NCBI GenBank assembly: GCA_005281725.1
Contig: SSBO01000001.1
Location: 7,610,399-7,674,398 of the forward strand
Source of the DNA: Wuchereria bancrofti
Taxonomy: Eukaryota; Nematoda; Chromadorea; Rhabditida; Onchocercidae
Direction of reading: 5' to 3'
Length of the DNA: 64,000 nucleotides
Shown here: piece by piece, positions 13,773 through 26,497 of the stretch
Numbering within the stretch: position 1 is the stretch's first letter
Layout of the letters: the number at the start of each line of letters is the position of its first letter
Made by a program: the position numbers and the translations under genes
The notes under the pieces: model-generated
Told to the model about the DNA's origin: nothing
What the model saw: the letters and a program-made list of their open reading frames with translations, nothing else
The model's database searches: none

Positions 13773-15468
13773 TATGTGTCAATTATCAACCTCAATAAAT
13801 AGCATTTAAGCGTTCTTTTCAAATTTATGCAAAAAAAAAACTCAATTGATACCGATAATCTCAAGGACATATAATATAGAAATTCAAAATCCCCACAAAT
13901 GGATTTCTCTTTGCACCATTAAGCAAAATAGAGACGAAATTTTTCGTCAAAATACAGAAAGTTAACTTTGCAAAATTTGCCGTGTCAGAAAATCCACAGG
14001 GAAATCCTGGAGAATTTAGTTCAAAAGTACACAGTGGTTGACTTCCCTAGAAATACATGTAAACTGGTCAACTTTTAGAAATATCACAATTTATACACCT
14101 GAAATTATCACACATTAAATTGAGAAATAATCATGAACAAATAGGACAGCTACATACAACCGAAAATGTGTGACTTTCAGCCCAAATCCTTAACGTTGTG
14201 ATGTACATTTTTTCTTGAGAGGATCATTTTATTGTCGCAATTCCCTAACAATAATAATTTCTTGTAATGTGCACAAAATAAACTACACAAGCAACCACAA
14301 AATTTCTGGATCACTTCGCATTTTACATTAGTGAAAAATAATGTGAAGTAGCATCTCGCAGTATCAATAATCACGCTTTTATTGTATCGCTGAAGTGATG
14401 AAGCCAAAAATTTCAGTTTCTCATATGAAAGTATTTCTCTTATGGGCAGTACTATGGTATCATGCTATCGACATTACGACCATTTCTTGGATTAAGGTCG
14501 ATATTATAACCGACTCCACTCTCAGAACATCAAACGTGTTAAAGAGAATTTCTCTTTTACAAACATCCAAATTAAATAAAGCAGACAATCACGGCAAAGC
14601 TCTGTGGAAAAGGTGACGTACACCGAGAAAAAAAAATGAATTGAAAATTATTACAGCACAACACTATTTCCTCCAAGTTTTGTATACTTAAGGGTATACC
14701 CTCATCAAAAAATAGAAACAGCTGAACTCATCACCGAATAAAATTAAAAATTTCAAATTTCATTTAAAATACAACACACACACACACGACTTACTTGCAT
14801 TTTACCAGCAACAGAATGGGATACAACACGACTTACGACTTTAAACGTTCAGAATTTTCAGAATCCTTAATCCAAATTAAGCACACTCCTAATTACTCCA
14901 TACCTTTTGTTCTCCTTATATTTTATGAATTAAAAATAGCGTAAATCCGGATGGCTAATGAAATAGTTAAAAACGAAAAAGTGATAAAAACCAATTTCAA
15001 AATTTGCAAGTTATTCAAAAAACTGCAGTTCCTTGGGAATCATATTCGCGAATCCTGGAATGTAGAAGCTCTTCAATTTTCTAGAGTCAAATTAATAAAA
15101 TTATTTAACACAAAAATGTAAAGGTTTAAAAAGCTTATTAAAATATTCTAGTTGGAAAATACAATTATAAGAACGACGATATATATAACATCATTACAAT
15201 TCAGATACTTTAATCATCTATGGATCAAAACTTTGCAATCACAATTAATGAATACATTTCTCTTCTTTCCTCCCCCTCCCGTTTCGTTACTCTGTTCCAA
15301 TAAGCAAGATACAGCAAATAGAATTATAAAGCAAGGAATTCCATCAATGTGAAACAATCAAGACCAAAAATTAGAAGAAAAAACAGAATTTAAAATATTA
15401 TCTACACAACTGCACAGAGTTCCGGTTAAATTCAAATTTTTAATCCAGAAGTTTTAATTTAAAGGGAC
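13773..15468. other. intergenic, no gene seen
   Basis: Spacer of 1.7 kb between two minus-strand genes. It contains only short unsupported open frames and a brief CA run near 14775-14788. Confidence 0.6.
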
Positions 15469-18400
15469 TTAGATAGAACTCTTTTTTCTCTCAACCTCTC
15501 TGATGACCAATCTATTTCGCTTCAAATAACAGGAAGGGATTGAAAAGGGTATATCGTTAATTCTTTCATTTCCTCCAACGCTCTCCAAACGTCGCCGTTT
15601 CTGCGAAGGATACGACAAAGTGGATGAAGTTGACGGGAATTCCTGGAGTGCATATTCATCGACTACCTAGAAAAAGCAAACATTACGCATTTAGGTATGA
15701 GAACTCCCAATTTATCATCCGTCTCTTACCTTGCTAGTTCGCGTTAATTATTTTGCTGATTCTAAGCACTGCATTTAATTTGAAATAGAAGATTGAACAT
15801 AATTTAAGGACTGTGATAACCGTTAGGCTGCTGGACAACAAATAAGACAAAATAAAACTCACCCCTGCTTCCAAAACTTCATCTTCATTTTGCGTCCGAA
15901 ATATATCATCGAAAATTTGCATAATTTTTGCATCAAACCGTTGCTCCATCACGGTAGTGGTGCGAGTAACTGCACGTGTGACTTCTCGTCGAATGGCTTG
16001 CTGTACATCGAATAATAATTGATTTTTTAGGGCATTCATCTCAGGAGTGAGCTCGACTGCCGCGCCGGGAGGTGCTAAGAAACTGAAACTCAACGTCTCG
16101 CATAAAATATCGTGAGCTAATTATAAATCTTGATATAAATTTACACATTGGGAATAATCCGAAGTCAAAGAAAAAGAAGTTCTTAGCATCGTTGCAGGAT
16201 TTAGGTCACAACAATTCTTGGACATCACACGACATAAGCTTCTGGTAGAAGAGCACCGACAAGAATCACAGTCCCTTATTATCTAACCAACAATCCAACG
16301 TATTTTATAGGCACAATAAAATAGTAAAACAATAAACCAACCTTTCATTTCCTTCAATTTCTTCATAACGACCAATTTCGTTACCATGAACGCCGGTTTG
16401 GTACATTCCTTCACCTAGCTCCGCTGCTATTGCTGCTTTCTTTAGCAAATCTCTTTGACGGAAATATGCCGCTTTAACTCTTTCCCATGATGGAAAAAGC
16501 TTTTGCAACGTACCATGTATGTTTTCATCTCCAGAAAATGATGCTTCTATTTCAGCCATTTTATCTAGCCCCTGAAATACTAAAATTATAGTGACAGTAT
16601 TTCATTTGAATATTAAAGGTACGCAACGGTGCATACCGCAAATCAATATTGGGTATTCACAAAACTAATCAGCTGGAGCACTCATCATCAGAAATGTACA
16701 TAAAGATTCTAGGAATCTGATACATTGCTGGTAAAGACCTATAAAATAGTTACCTAATGTGATCAAAAAAGACAAATCCAAATTAAACAAACTTCCGCAT
16801 GAGCTTCTCGTGGATTTTTTTCACCTTTCCTGATACTTCTACGACACTCACGATCCAAATTTTGGACTAAAACACTTTCTTCTGACAGTGGTTCACATCT
16901 TCGATGGTGAAGTGGCCTATCAATTATTTCACCATATTCTACTTTTACATATGCTTGCCGGTCTGGTCCGTAAAGGCGTTTCGCACGAGAACACCCAAGG
17001 CATCTGCAACACATATACATGGATCTTCCCAGCTTTTAAAAAGCTTTTTTCTTCAGTTTCTAAATTTTGATTTCGGAAAATTTTTTTAATGCTGAGCTAA
17101 AAAGTTAATAATTTGCGAAATTCGGAAAATCTTAGTCTCTCTGTCTAAACGACTTATGGGAATAGTAGTAAAGCTGATGACATGAAGAAAACAAAAAGCA
17201 TGGACCGAATATACTTCAAAAGCGTTCTGAGACACAGGTTCCCAATATTTGTGCTAAACAAACCGACCTGTAATACGATCGAACATTATCTGACGAAGTT
17301 TTCATATATGAATACTGCCGAAAGCCTTCATTTTCTGGTACAGTAATAAGCGTTTCATTCAAGTACTTCGAAAGTCCTGGTCGAGCTATCAGAACAGTGT
17401 CGCTGAAAATTCAGAATATTTTTTGAAAATAAAATACAAACAGAAGCATATTCTCTAAACCGGAAGAGGCATAAAAAAACAAACGCTAATTTTCTAGCCT
17501 TTTAAAAGCGACAACTCAACTCGTCAATTCATAACAGAAACGAGAAAAGTAGAAAAAAATCTTACGCTTCATCTGGTTCAGCCGGCAAGTCAGCCTTATC
17601 ATCGGTCTATAAATAAAAAAATACAGAATCAATTAACATGAAAGAATGTCCAACTGTGAACCAAATACTGCAGCACATAGTCCGCTATAGTAAGCTCACA
17701 GTATCAGCCAGGAATTTCCAAGAAATAATGACCTGTTTTTTAAGATATCGACAAAGAGTGGGACTAGATACATCAATGTCTAGATTTTCTTTGATCAGTT
17801 TTGCAAGTTCCGTCAAACTTGAAACTTCTCCACGCTTGTAGCCTTCAATTAAGTCTCTCAGCACACTGAAACTAAATCTGAATTAACCTGTTATCAACCA
17901 TAAACTGGTATTTTCAACTCTAACCAAATTTTTAAAAAAAATCTAGCATAAAATAACATACGCTTCCTTGTCCTCCTCCTCCATATCTGTTGAGCCACGA
18001 CATCTTGTCAACAAACTGCAAAAGAATAATCTTCAATTAGCATTTATAAAATTTTTTTTTCAATTAACATTAGTAGAAAAAATTTTTCTAATCTCTGAAG
18101 ATTTTACTCCTTACCTGTTAACCAAGACTCCAACAATTTTTGGAATTTATGGATGTAAAATTTCATTTTTCACCCAATTTCCATAATGCAACCATCGTCA
18201 TAACTTTATATGCAATAGATAAAATCTTCTGAGACTAAAGGGAAAATAATAATGAAACCTTTCAATGCATTTATTGATCGCTTCCTCCTCATTTGGTGGT
18301 TTTACCACATATCCAACGGTATCAAAAGATCTTGCCCACCTCATTTCCTTGAAACGCGACTAGAATTTGTACTATCTTAACCATATTTTCCAACGTTATA

Positions 18401-20500
18401 CTTCTTTTTAGAAAAATATATATTTGAGTAAAAAACTTTGCACATCTTAAAATAAAGGAAAGAACTTACATTGGTCAATACACGCCTACACATATTGAGT
18501 TGCCGTGCTTCTAAATCCTCCTGCGTCCTACGGAATACATCCACCGGTGTAGATGTACACAACTGATTATGTGTCGGAAACGGATCTGTTACGATGATGC
18601 TGTCACGCATTTTAATTGTTGGTCGTTCACCCTGGCCAAGTTTTTCATATAAATGATCACATGTGGAGCAGCGATAAGACGCGCTTCGACCCGTTGTACT
18701 AGTGCGGCGATAAACACGAACGAAACCATTGTCTTCATAAATTGCTAGACCGTTATCGTTACCACGGCTCGTTTTCACAAGCTCGAAATGCACGTCATAT
18801 CCAACTTCATCAACCGGCGCTGGTGAATCATCGGGTTCAACCTGAACTTGATATGCTCGTTCTTCCTCCACTTCACGTTTTATTATTCCCTTAAATCACG
18901 ATTATCCGTGATGGTGATCCAGCCGAGGTATTCCCTTATCACTAACCTCTTCATTCATTTCATCATCAGTTTTTATCAAAACGGTTTAAAACCACTATTT
19001 AATTCTTTTGCAATACCTTCGAACCGAAAGAGGATGTTTATACTGGCATACTATTTTGTTAGCTATTTATTTTGACCGCTTGAAGTAGAAAGAAATAGAA
19101 TTTTAGTATTAAAGAAATCCAAATTCCACCGAAATATAGGAGATAAGAAACTAGATGCAGTACTGCATCTAGTTTCTTATTTAAAATCAAAAAAAAACAT
19201 GAAAAAGCTACAGAATCAATTTTATTTTCCGAACATTTAATTCATATTTCAGATCCTAAACTTAAAACAAACAAAAAATGCAATAATAGAATCAGAAAAA
19301 AAAGTGAAGACATACCCGCAATAATCTATTAGCATATGTTAAAACGGTAGAATGCGAAACATTGCGACCTAAAATATCAGAAATTTTGTTGGCTGCACCT
19401 CTCGAAGTTATATCTTTGTTGATGAAATCCTCCACGATACGTCGAACATCTGGTCTTTGCCACAGTGATGGATTCCTAAGTCTTTAAGTATATATATCAA
19501 ACATTAATAGTCAATCGAAAAAGTTTGTACAAAATAGTGTGTTAAACGAATGTTATGAAACCACTATGATTTTCATACTGCTCCACTTAACAAAGTATCG
19601 TCATGCTATCACTTCCATCCTAAAGGAAGATTGGCAAGATCAACTGTCAGGTACCAAATTCAAGCATGAGTAATCTTAGTGGTCTACCTATTTGGAGAAT
19701 CAATACTAACAGATTTCTATAACAGCTATTACAATATTATTTCCCTGAGATATAATTTCGAGATACGTTAAGCAATAAAATATACTACTACTGCACAGTT
19801 CACAAAATATTACTAAAGGCAGCTGAAAAACTAATTTAAATCATTCATCATTTCAGTTGTTAGGAAAGATAAACTAATTAAAAGATTTTAAATGTCACTT
19901 TCTCGACTGTCTTGTGCCATATGAATTTCCGTCGCTGCTTTCGAAACTTTCATTTTGTTCCGGCTCAATACTTTCTCTGTTAAATATATGCTCTTCCAAC
20001 GCTTGTGCGAGTTTACTTTCCGTAAGTTTACTTAAATAAACCTGCAAAAACACTTCCCATGCAGTGATTATTACGAACTCTTAGACAAATAAAATGATGC
20101 ATTAAATCGCGAATTTCGGAGCTCACGTTCAGTACAGTATTATAAGCATTGAAAATCTTAGAATTCATTCTCTTATCCTTCCAAATGGACTTGGAAAATA
20201 ATTTCACCAAAATACAATACAACACAAAGTATTTATAGAAACAGACGAACTCTGGACCCCATATTAGGTCTGCATGATTAATTTTAAGCTACGATAATTA
20301 ACGTCAAACCACAATAGACAAACCTCCTTATACATAAATCAATCTCTAAAAACCTTCAGTAACAAAAATTCACAAGAAAAAAACGGAACCTCCTTATCGA
20401 CATTCTTGTCACTATTTAATGAAACCTTGTATGGATTCAGAATACCATCATCGGTCATCGATGTTACATCAATGTCAGCATCCATATCCTTGGAAATCAT
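15469..20500 (-). CDS. Nuclear-type protein with duplicated HTH plus C2HC zinc module (nematode-type, function unknown)
   Basis: Thirteen exons with closing phases give 715 residues: 20390-20500, 19908-20041, 19316-19475, 18470-18889, 18259-18359, 17962-18015, 17733-17865, 17566-17606, 17268-17402, 16793-17003, 16342-16571, 15863-16082, 15469-15666. A helix-turn-helix-like segment (about residues 88-134; DVRRIVEDF to STVLTYANRLL) is followed by a zinc module: GFVRVYRRTS, then C209-x2-C212-x29-H242-x3-C246. The same order then repeats: HTH-like residues about 327-371 (RDLIEGYKRGE to PTLCRYLKK), then GFRQYSYMKTS and C431-x2-C434-x27-H462-x3-C466. The modules resemble FLYWCH-type fingers but end in Cys instead of His. 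The tail has a basic nuclear-signal-like QKRRRLE. Two ATGs are possible (20500 or 20485); an in-frame TAA lies just upstream of the first. A DNA- or chromatin-binding role is inference. I do not recognise a named orthologue. Confidence 0.8.
19143..19180. repeat. perfect 38-bp palindrome in an intron
   Basis: Left half ATAAGAAACTAGATGCAGT and right half ACTGCATCTAGTTTCTTAT are exact reverse complements with no spacer. It lies in intron 3 of the HTH/zinc gene. It could extrude as a cruciform or fold into an RNA hairpin. Confidence 0.95.
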
Positions 20501-22261
20501 TTAGCCAGTTTCACCGATATATATTTCACGTATCGAATGACACAAATCAACGAAGAAAATGATGTATAGATGGATTAAACTTTTCTGGAAAAAAATGTTG
20601 TGAATCATAGACAAACTTCCTCACCCTTCAAGAGTAGGGGGGTTTGACAAAACAGATCTAGAAAACAAACCGAAATTTTACGAAACCTTAAACACTGAAA
20701 AAAACTGGGCCAAAGACAATTAGTTCTAACATTTGTGAGGTAGCAATAAGGAAAGAAAAAGGAAAATTAGCTATTAAAAAATTTATACGAAAGATTAACT
20801 GCAATTCAATAGCATATGAATGATGAATGTTAAAATCCCAATACCCAACTTTATATTAGCATTTTGATACTCATATCATTGCAACTGCTGCTTAATCATC
20901 TTGTAAAATGCTCAAATTAAGGCTTACATAATTCTCTTTTCTTCCTACTTCTCCCAAATTTTCATTCCAGTTTAACTTTCATCCCGTTTTCTCGTCTACT
21001 TATTTCTTCCTTCCTAAAAGTGTACAGTTATTTTTTCTTGCTTTCTAAATATGCACAGCTATTTATTCCTTGCTTTCAAAATATGTACAACTATTTATTT
21101 CGTGCTTTTCAAATATGCACAACTACTTATTTCTTACTTTTTAAATGTGTGCAACTATTCATTTCTTGTTTGCTAAATCTGTGCAACTATTCCTTTCTTT
21201 CCAAACGTGTGCAACTGTTTATTCCCTGCTTTCTAAATCTGCGCGACTGTCCCTTTCTTTCCAGATGTGTGAAAGGATTTATTTCCTGCTTTCTGATGTA
21301 CGCAGCTATTTATTTCGAGTTTTCTAAACGTGCGTAAATATCTATTCGATGCTTTCTAAGTGTACGCAGTAGTCATATTATGATCCCTTGCTTTCTAAAT
21401 GTGTGCAACTATCCTTTCTTATCAACATCGCTTCAATCGACTTAAATCACCGACCACTCGTGACATAACTGCAACAAACGATAAAAGCGTAATAATCAGA
21501 CAGTTCCAGTCTCAAAGTTAACAAACCACGACCAACGAAATTCCACAGAGACTGGAACAGAAAAGATCCACTGGGAACCTTCGCTGGGTGACAATGATAA
21601 TGGCCTACAAAACCAACGCGAACGGGAGTGTCATTGCGCACCAATGATTTGGTCTATATTATTCTCAATGTCTCGATGTGAAATTTTTGCATGTATTTTT
21701 GTGATTTAAAATTGTTTCCATGCAATCATTTTTATGTATGAATGTTTACAGCTCATACATACACGCATCATGAATGTATAACCTTCAGTAATAGTTGCTA
21801 TAATTCCGGTTCCTGTTTTCTTCCAAACTCCACACTTGAAACGTAGTAATTCTCTCTGACAGTGATAATGGCTTTGTGTTATTGTTATCAGTGGCCTCTG
21901 ACATGAAATACTGCCTATTTACATTTAGTAAAAGATATAAATGTTATGCATATTTGATTTTGAAAGTTTTAATTCGTCAAGTAAACAAGGTATATTGATA
22001 ATATTAAGAAGTGAATGTGCTTTCTGGAAGTCTAATTTTTGAAGTGTTTCCTTTTTTCTTTGGAATGGCTATGATTAGTTTGCCGATAATTAGTCTTACA
22101 GCAGTAAATGCATCATTTTCATGTATAGCTATCAGTAATATTATTTATAGGTTAAAAAGGAAATTTCAATTGCACTGGGAGTAATGCAGACATTTTTTAA
22201 CTGATCAAGGTAACGAGATGCACGTGTCTTTCATGTGAAACTTCTTTTGAAGAATGGTATA
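20501..22261. other. divergent intergenic region between HTH/zinc gene and sirtuin
   Basis: These 1.76 kb separate two divergently transcribed genes and so should hold both promoters. Apart from the minisatellite at about 21015-21420 I see no defined element. Open frames inside the minisatellite are by-products of the repeat. Confidence 0.6.
21015..21420. repeat. degenerate minisatellite, unit about 30-33 bp
   Basis: About a dozen imperfect tandem units share the pattern GTGTGCAACTATT followed by TATTTC, TTGCTTTC and TAAAT. Unit length and sequence drift along the array. No coding function is apparent. Confidence 0.85.
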
Positions 22262-24524
22262 ATGGCTATGAGCTATGCGAAAGCTTTGTCGCCGTACGAC
22301 AATAAGGGTGTCCTAGGATTGCCTGAGGTTGCAACTTCAACACTTCGCTAAATCTAGTTCTTCGTAATATCTTCGTGTTTCCGATAATTGTCCTTCACTA
22401 GTAGTGTTTTGAATTGTGTTTTTTTTTGGATTTTCCGTGGGTGGTAGTCAGTGACGGAAATTGAATTATACTACCAGTTGTTGGATTCTAAGTTTTATAT
22501 GATGTGAATTTAGATTATCGATGATCATAATGAACTGGAACGAAAAGTGGGCAAGCTTGCAGAGTTACTATTGGCAAGTCATTGTTGCGTGCTACATACA
22601 GGAGCTGGTATCAGTACTACAGCGGGTATACCGGATTTCCGCGGCCCCAAAGGATTGTGGACTTTGGAAGCTCGAAATGAACCAATCGATGATGGAGTCA
22701 GTTTTGTTGAAGCTTCTCCAACTTACACTCATTACGGAATTAACGCACTGGAAAGCAGAAATATCGTCAAGTAAGTTATTTGGATTTTTGTTTGTGAGAA
22801 ATTTGGACGAGAAAGAAGACTTTGAAAAATTGGAATTTAGCCGAAAAGCCGAAAAGAAAAAAGCAGAAAGGAAGAAAGCAGGAACGCCTGTGGATATTTG
22901 CATTCTATATTTTATGTTATAAGCACATTTCATAACTGCTGGAAGCCGTTATGAACGTCGAAAATTCATAGAGTTAGCTGAAAAATATTCTTTTTCTGCT
23001 CTTAAGCAGAAAAAGAATATTTTCCAATTAAAATCTTAAAATTAAAATCTGTGAAAAGCCTATATATTATATATTTCAGATTTGTTATTACCCAAAATGT
23101 AGATGGTTTGCACATTCGTTCAGGATATCCGTTGAATCGTATCGCCGAGCTTCACGGAAATGTATTTCTGGAAAAATGTGCCAGATGTGGCAGGTAATAA
23201 GAATCATCTTCATTTTAAACTTCATTTTATCATCAGAATCAGTTTAATTTTGTATCGGGATTTTTGTCATGAATTTTTAAGTTTTTAGTTTTTAAAACAG
23301 ACTATTTGCTCTATTATACTATCGATGATTTAGGAGTAAATTTTCTGCCTTTTTTCTATTCGTTTTCTGCTTTCTATGTGTAACAGGAAAGTATATTGGA
23401 CGGTTTTCCAGGACGACTAATGACTATTTTGTTCTAGAAGATATTATCGGACTACGCCAACTGGAAGCATCGGTTTAAAACCTACCGGGAAACGATGTGA
23501 AGGTACAAACAGTGGGCGGCCTTGTCGTGGAATGCTGCATGACGTTTGTTTGGACTGGGAAGATCCATTACCGCAAGAAGATCTTTGTGCAGCTAATGAA
23601 TTCGCAAGGTTGTTTTAAAGCTTGCTACCAAAATTTCAAGTTCTATTTTCTGAATTTTGAAATGTTACTTGTGCGGAAAGAACAGCAATTGTTGTTTCAT
23701 AGCAGAGGCATTCCGTGATCTGTGTTTAGTTTCGTTGTTTCTTATAGGTTTTTACTAGAATCCTCAAATTGTACTGTGCTCTACATCATCAAATAGTAGT
23801 TGATTGTACAAAGTAGGTCACCGTCGATATCTTATGAAAAGTTTTGTGATTATAGTAAGAGTCCTGTCAATTTATTCACTGTAGGTGAATTGCTACTATT
23901 GTTGGTCAGTTAGTGATTACAGAAATGCCGATCTCAGCATTTGCATGGGTACAACACTCCAAATAACTCCTGCTGGTGATCTACCACTTCTAGCCAAGAA
24001 AAATGGTGGTAAAATGGTCATCATTAATCTTTCAAAAACAAAACATGTAATTTTCAAACAAATATCAGCAAATCAGTATATTTATGTAATATTTATCAAG
24101 ACTTCATTAAATGGTCATACTTTTTCTAGTCACTTAGTCTAGTCTAATCAGTTACCCAAGAGTCACGTAATTCACACATTCACACGGCAATCAGTTACCC
24201 AAGAGTCACATAATTCACACATTTAGGCACTGCCGAGTGATTTTTTCTCAGTAGCAGTCGGGTTTTTTTTTAGAATTGATTTTAACATTCTGTTTTGCGT
24301 GATATTCCAGAATAAATGACTTGACGTTTCTTCCAATTAAGGATGAAAAAGCCGATCTCATAATTAATGCTCGTGTGGATGATGTCATGCGTATGTTGAT
24401 GACCACAATGGATATTGATGTTGTACAGAAATTTAATGCTGATTTCATTGTACCTCTTTCTATCCATCCGCTGGAAAGGTTCAGAAAAAATAGAAAGCGA
24501 TGGAAAATGAAGAAGGAGGAATGA
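22262..24524 (+). CDS. sir-2.4: SIRT6-type NAD-dependent protein deacylase
   Basis: Class IV sirtuin; SIRT6 acts on histone H3 acetyl-lysines and in DNA repair. Six exons: 22262-22327, 22514-22770, 23080-23193, 23438-23608, 23923-24046, 24342-24524, giving 304 residues. The SIRT6-like N-terminus ([15 protein letters not shown]) is followed by the NAD-binding [15 protein letters not shown], then QNVDGLH, the catalytic His133 in AELHG, the zinc Cys141/Cys144 (CARC) with a second Cys pair in exon 4, and the C-terminal Rossmann strands ([26 protein letters not shown]). Residue numbers of His133 and the first Cys pair match human SIRT6. The sixth exon uses the acceptor TTAAG at 24341; an earlier CAG would give an immediate stop. 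The tail is short and basic ([10 protein letters not shown]). All catalytic residues are present. The symbol follows the C. elegans SIRT6/7-like gene and is less certain than the family. Confidence 0.93.
22982..23023. repeat. inverted repeat, 19-bp arms with 4-base loop, in sirtuin intron 2
   Basis: AAAATATTCTTTTTCTGCT is followed by CTTA and then its exact reverse complement. It could form a hairpin in DNA or pre-mRNA 57 bases upstream of exon 3. Confidence 0.93.
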
Positions 24525-25081
24525 GTCACATAGGGTTGGTATTATTTATTCCCATGATTTATTCGAAAACTGTCTATGTATTGGAAAAATTGTCTATAAA
24601 AATATCTCGTTTTGGAAATCTTGTGTTTTTGCTTGGTATCTTTTTCATTTGAGACGTATAAAACATTATGTCCGAAAACTTCGAATATTAACTTTCCGGA
24701 CTTCATTCGAAAGTTTGTCTCTGAAATATGGTTGAAGATTTTGCAAATGTAAGAACGAGTTGATCCCACGAGATAAAAATTGTCACAATTACAAGCAGTT
24801 TTTAAACAGCACTTTCAAACAGGTGATGCTTAACTATCAACCTAATCATTATTTTCATCAGTTATTGTTAGATGAAAAGAACTAAAAGTTTTGATTAAAC
24901 TCGATATCTGACTATTCAGATAAAGCCGTTGTCCAATGATGCTACTCGTAGGTATCATCGGATCAGCGGTGCGACATACGTAAGGAATCATAAAATAGAC
25001 AGTTACGATCAAATATCACTGCAATAAGTAAGAGAAGTTGGAATATGGAGCGCTATGATGAGAATTCCGGTATACTTTTAC
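23805..25081. repeat. large direct repeat, copy 1 (1,277 bp)
   Basis: This segment covers sirtuin exons 5 and 6 and 557 bp downstream. It recurs with no difference that I could find at 25221-26497. See the entry for copy 2. Confidence 0.93.
24146..24223. repeat. short tandem duplication in sirtuin intron 5
   Basis: Two near-identical units about 43 bp apart begin AATCAGTTACCCAAGAGTCA and continue to TAATTCACACATT, differing by a G/A change. The same pair recurs 1,416 bp downstream as part of the large duplication. Confidence 0.85.
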
Positions 25082-25219
25082 GTTTTCTTTCCGCTGTCCA
25101 GCATATTTTCATATGAGTTTTAATTGATAATGATGAATGATAATAAGAAGTTACTGATTATGCATCTTATATTTATGCACAGTATCATCAATACGCAATA
25201 CGGTGTGAATAATGTAGAA

Positions 25220-25220
25220 N
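25220..25220. other. single ambiguous base (probable contig join)
   Basis: One N stands exactly where copy 2 of the 1,277-bp repeat begins. The 65 bp before it (25155-25219) match 26684-26748, as expected if two overlapping contigs were joined end to end without merging. Confidence 0.9.
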
Positions 25221-26497
25221 TGTACAAAGTAGGTCACCGTCGATATCTTATGAAAAGTTTTGTGATTATAGTAAGAGTCCTGTCAATTTATTCACTGTAG
25301 GTGAATTGCTACTATTGTTGGTCAGTTAGTGATTACAGAAATGCCGATCTCAGCATTTGCATGGGTACAACACTCCAAATAACTCCTGCTGGTGATCTAC
25401 CACTTCTAGCCAAGAAAAATGGTGGTAAAATGGTCATCATTAATCTTTCAAAAACAAAACATGTAATTTTCAAACAAATATCAGCAAATCAGTATATTTA
25501 TGTAATATTTATCAAGACTTCATTAAATGGTCATACTTTTTCTAGTCACTTAGTCTAGTCTAATCAGTTACCCAAGAGTCACGTAATTCACACATTCACA
25601 CGGCAATCAGTTACCCAAGAGTCACATAATTCACACATTTAGGCACTGCCGAGTGATTTTTTCTCAGTAGCAGTCGGGTTTTTTTTTAGAATTGATTTTA
25701 ACATTCTGTTTTGCGTGATATTCCAGAATAAATGACTTGACGTTTCTTCCAATTAAGGATGAAAAAGCCGATCTCATAATTAATGCTCGTGTGGATGATG
25801 TCATGCGTATGTTGATGACCACAATGGATATTGATGTTGTACAGAAATTTAATGCTGATTTCATTGTACCTCTTTCTATCCATCCGCTGGAAAGGTTCAG
25901 AAAAAATAGAAAGCGATGGAAAATGAAGAAGGAGGAATGAGTCACATAGGGTTGGTATTATTTATTCCCATGATTTATTCGAAAACTGTCTATGTATTGG
26001 AAAAATTGTCTATAAAAATATCTCGTTTTGGAAATCTTGTGTTTTTGCTTGGTATCTTTTTCATTTGAGACGTATAAAACATTATGTCCGAAAACTTCGA
26101 ATATTAACTTTCCGGACTTCATTCGAAAGTTTGTCTCTGAAATATGGTTGAAGATTTTGCAAATGTAAGAACGAGTTGATCCCACGAGATAAAAATTGTC
26201 ACAATTACAAGCAGTTTTTAAACAGCACTTTCAAACAGGTGATGCTTAACTATCAACCTAATCATTATTTTCATCAGTTATTGTTAGATGAAAAGAACTA
26301 AAAGTTTTGATTAAACTCGATATCTGACTATTCAGATAAAGCCGTTGTCCAATGATGCTACTCGTAGGTATCATCGGATCAGCGGTGCGACATACGTAAG
26401 GAATCATAAAATAGACAGTTACGATCAAATATCACTGCAATAAGTAAGAGAAGTTGGAATATGGAGCGCTATGATGAGAATTCCGGTATACTTTTAC
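25221..26497 (+). pseudogene. repeated 3' end of the SIRT6-type gene (likely assembly duplicate)
   Basis: Holds second copies of sirtuin exon 5 (25339-25462) and exon 6 (25758-25940) with their splice sites, but no exons 1-4. The offset from copy 1 is a constant 1,416 bp. After the repeat the copies differ: 73 bp of unique sequence in copy 1 and 186 bp in copy 2, before both reach the same 65-bp block. This pattern fits two haplotypes kept side by side better than a real gene duplication, but a recent real duplication cannot be excluded from sequence alone. Confidence 0.85.

Noticed and set aside
21020..21337. 105-residue open frame with repeated Phe/Tyr/Cys pattern
   Set aside because: It is a translation of the minisatellite; units drift in length and no conserved splice or start context is present.
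25221..26497. A second functional sirtuin gene
   Set aside because: Only exons 5 and 6 are present, with no differences from copy 1 and a contig-join N at the border.
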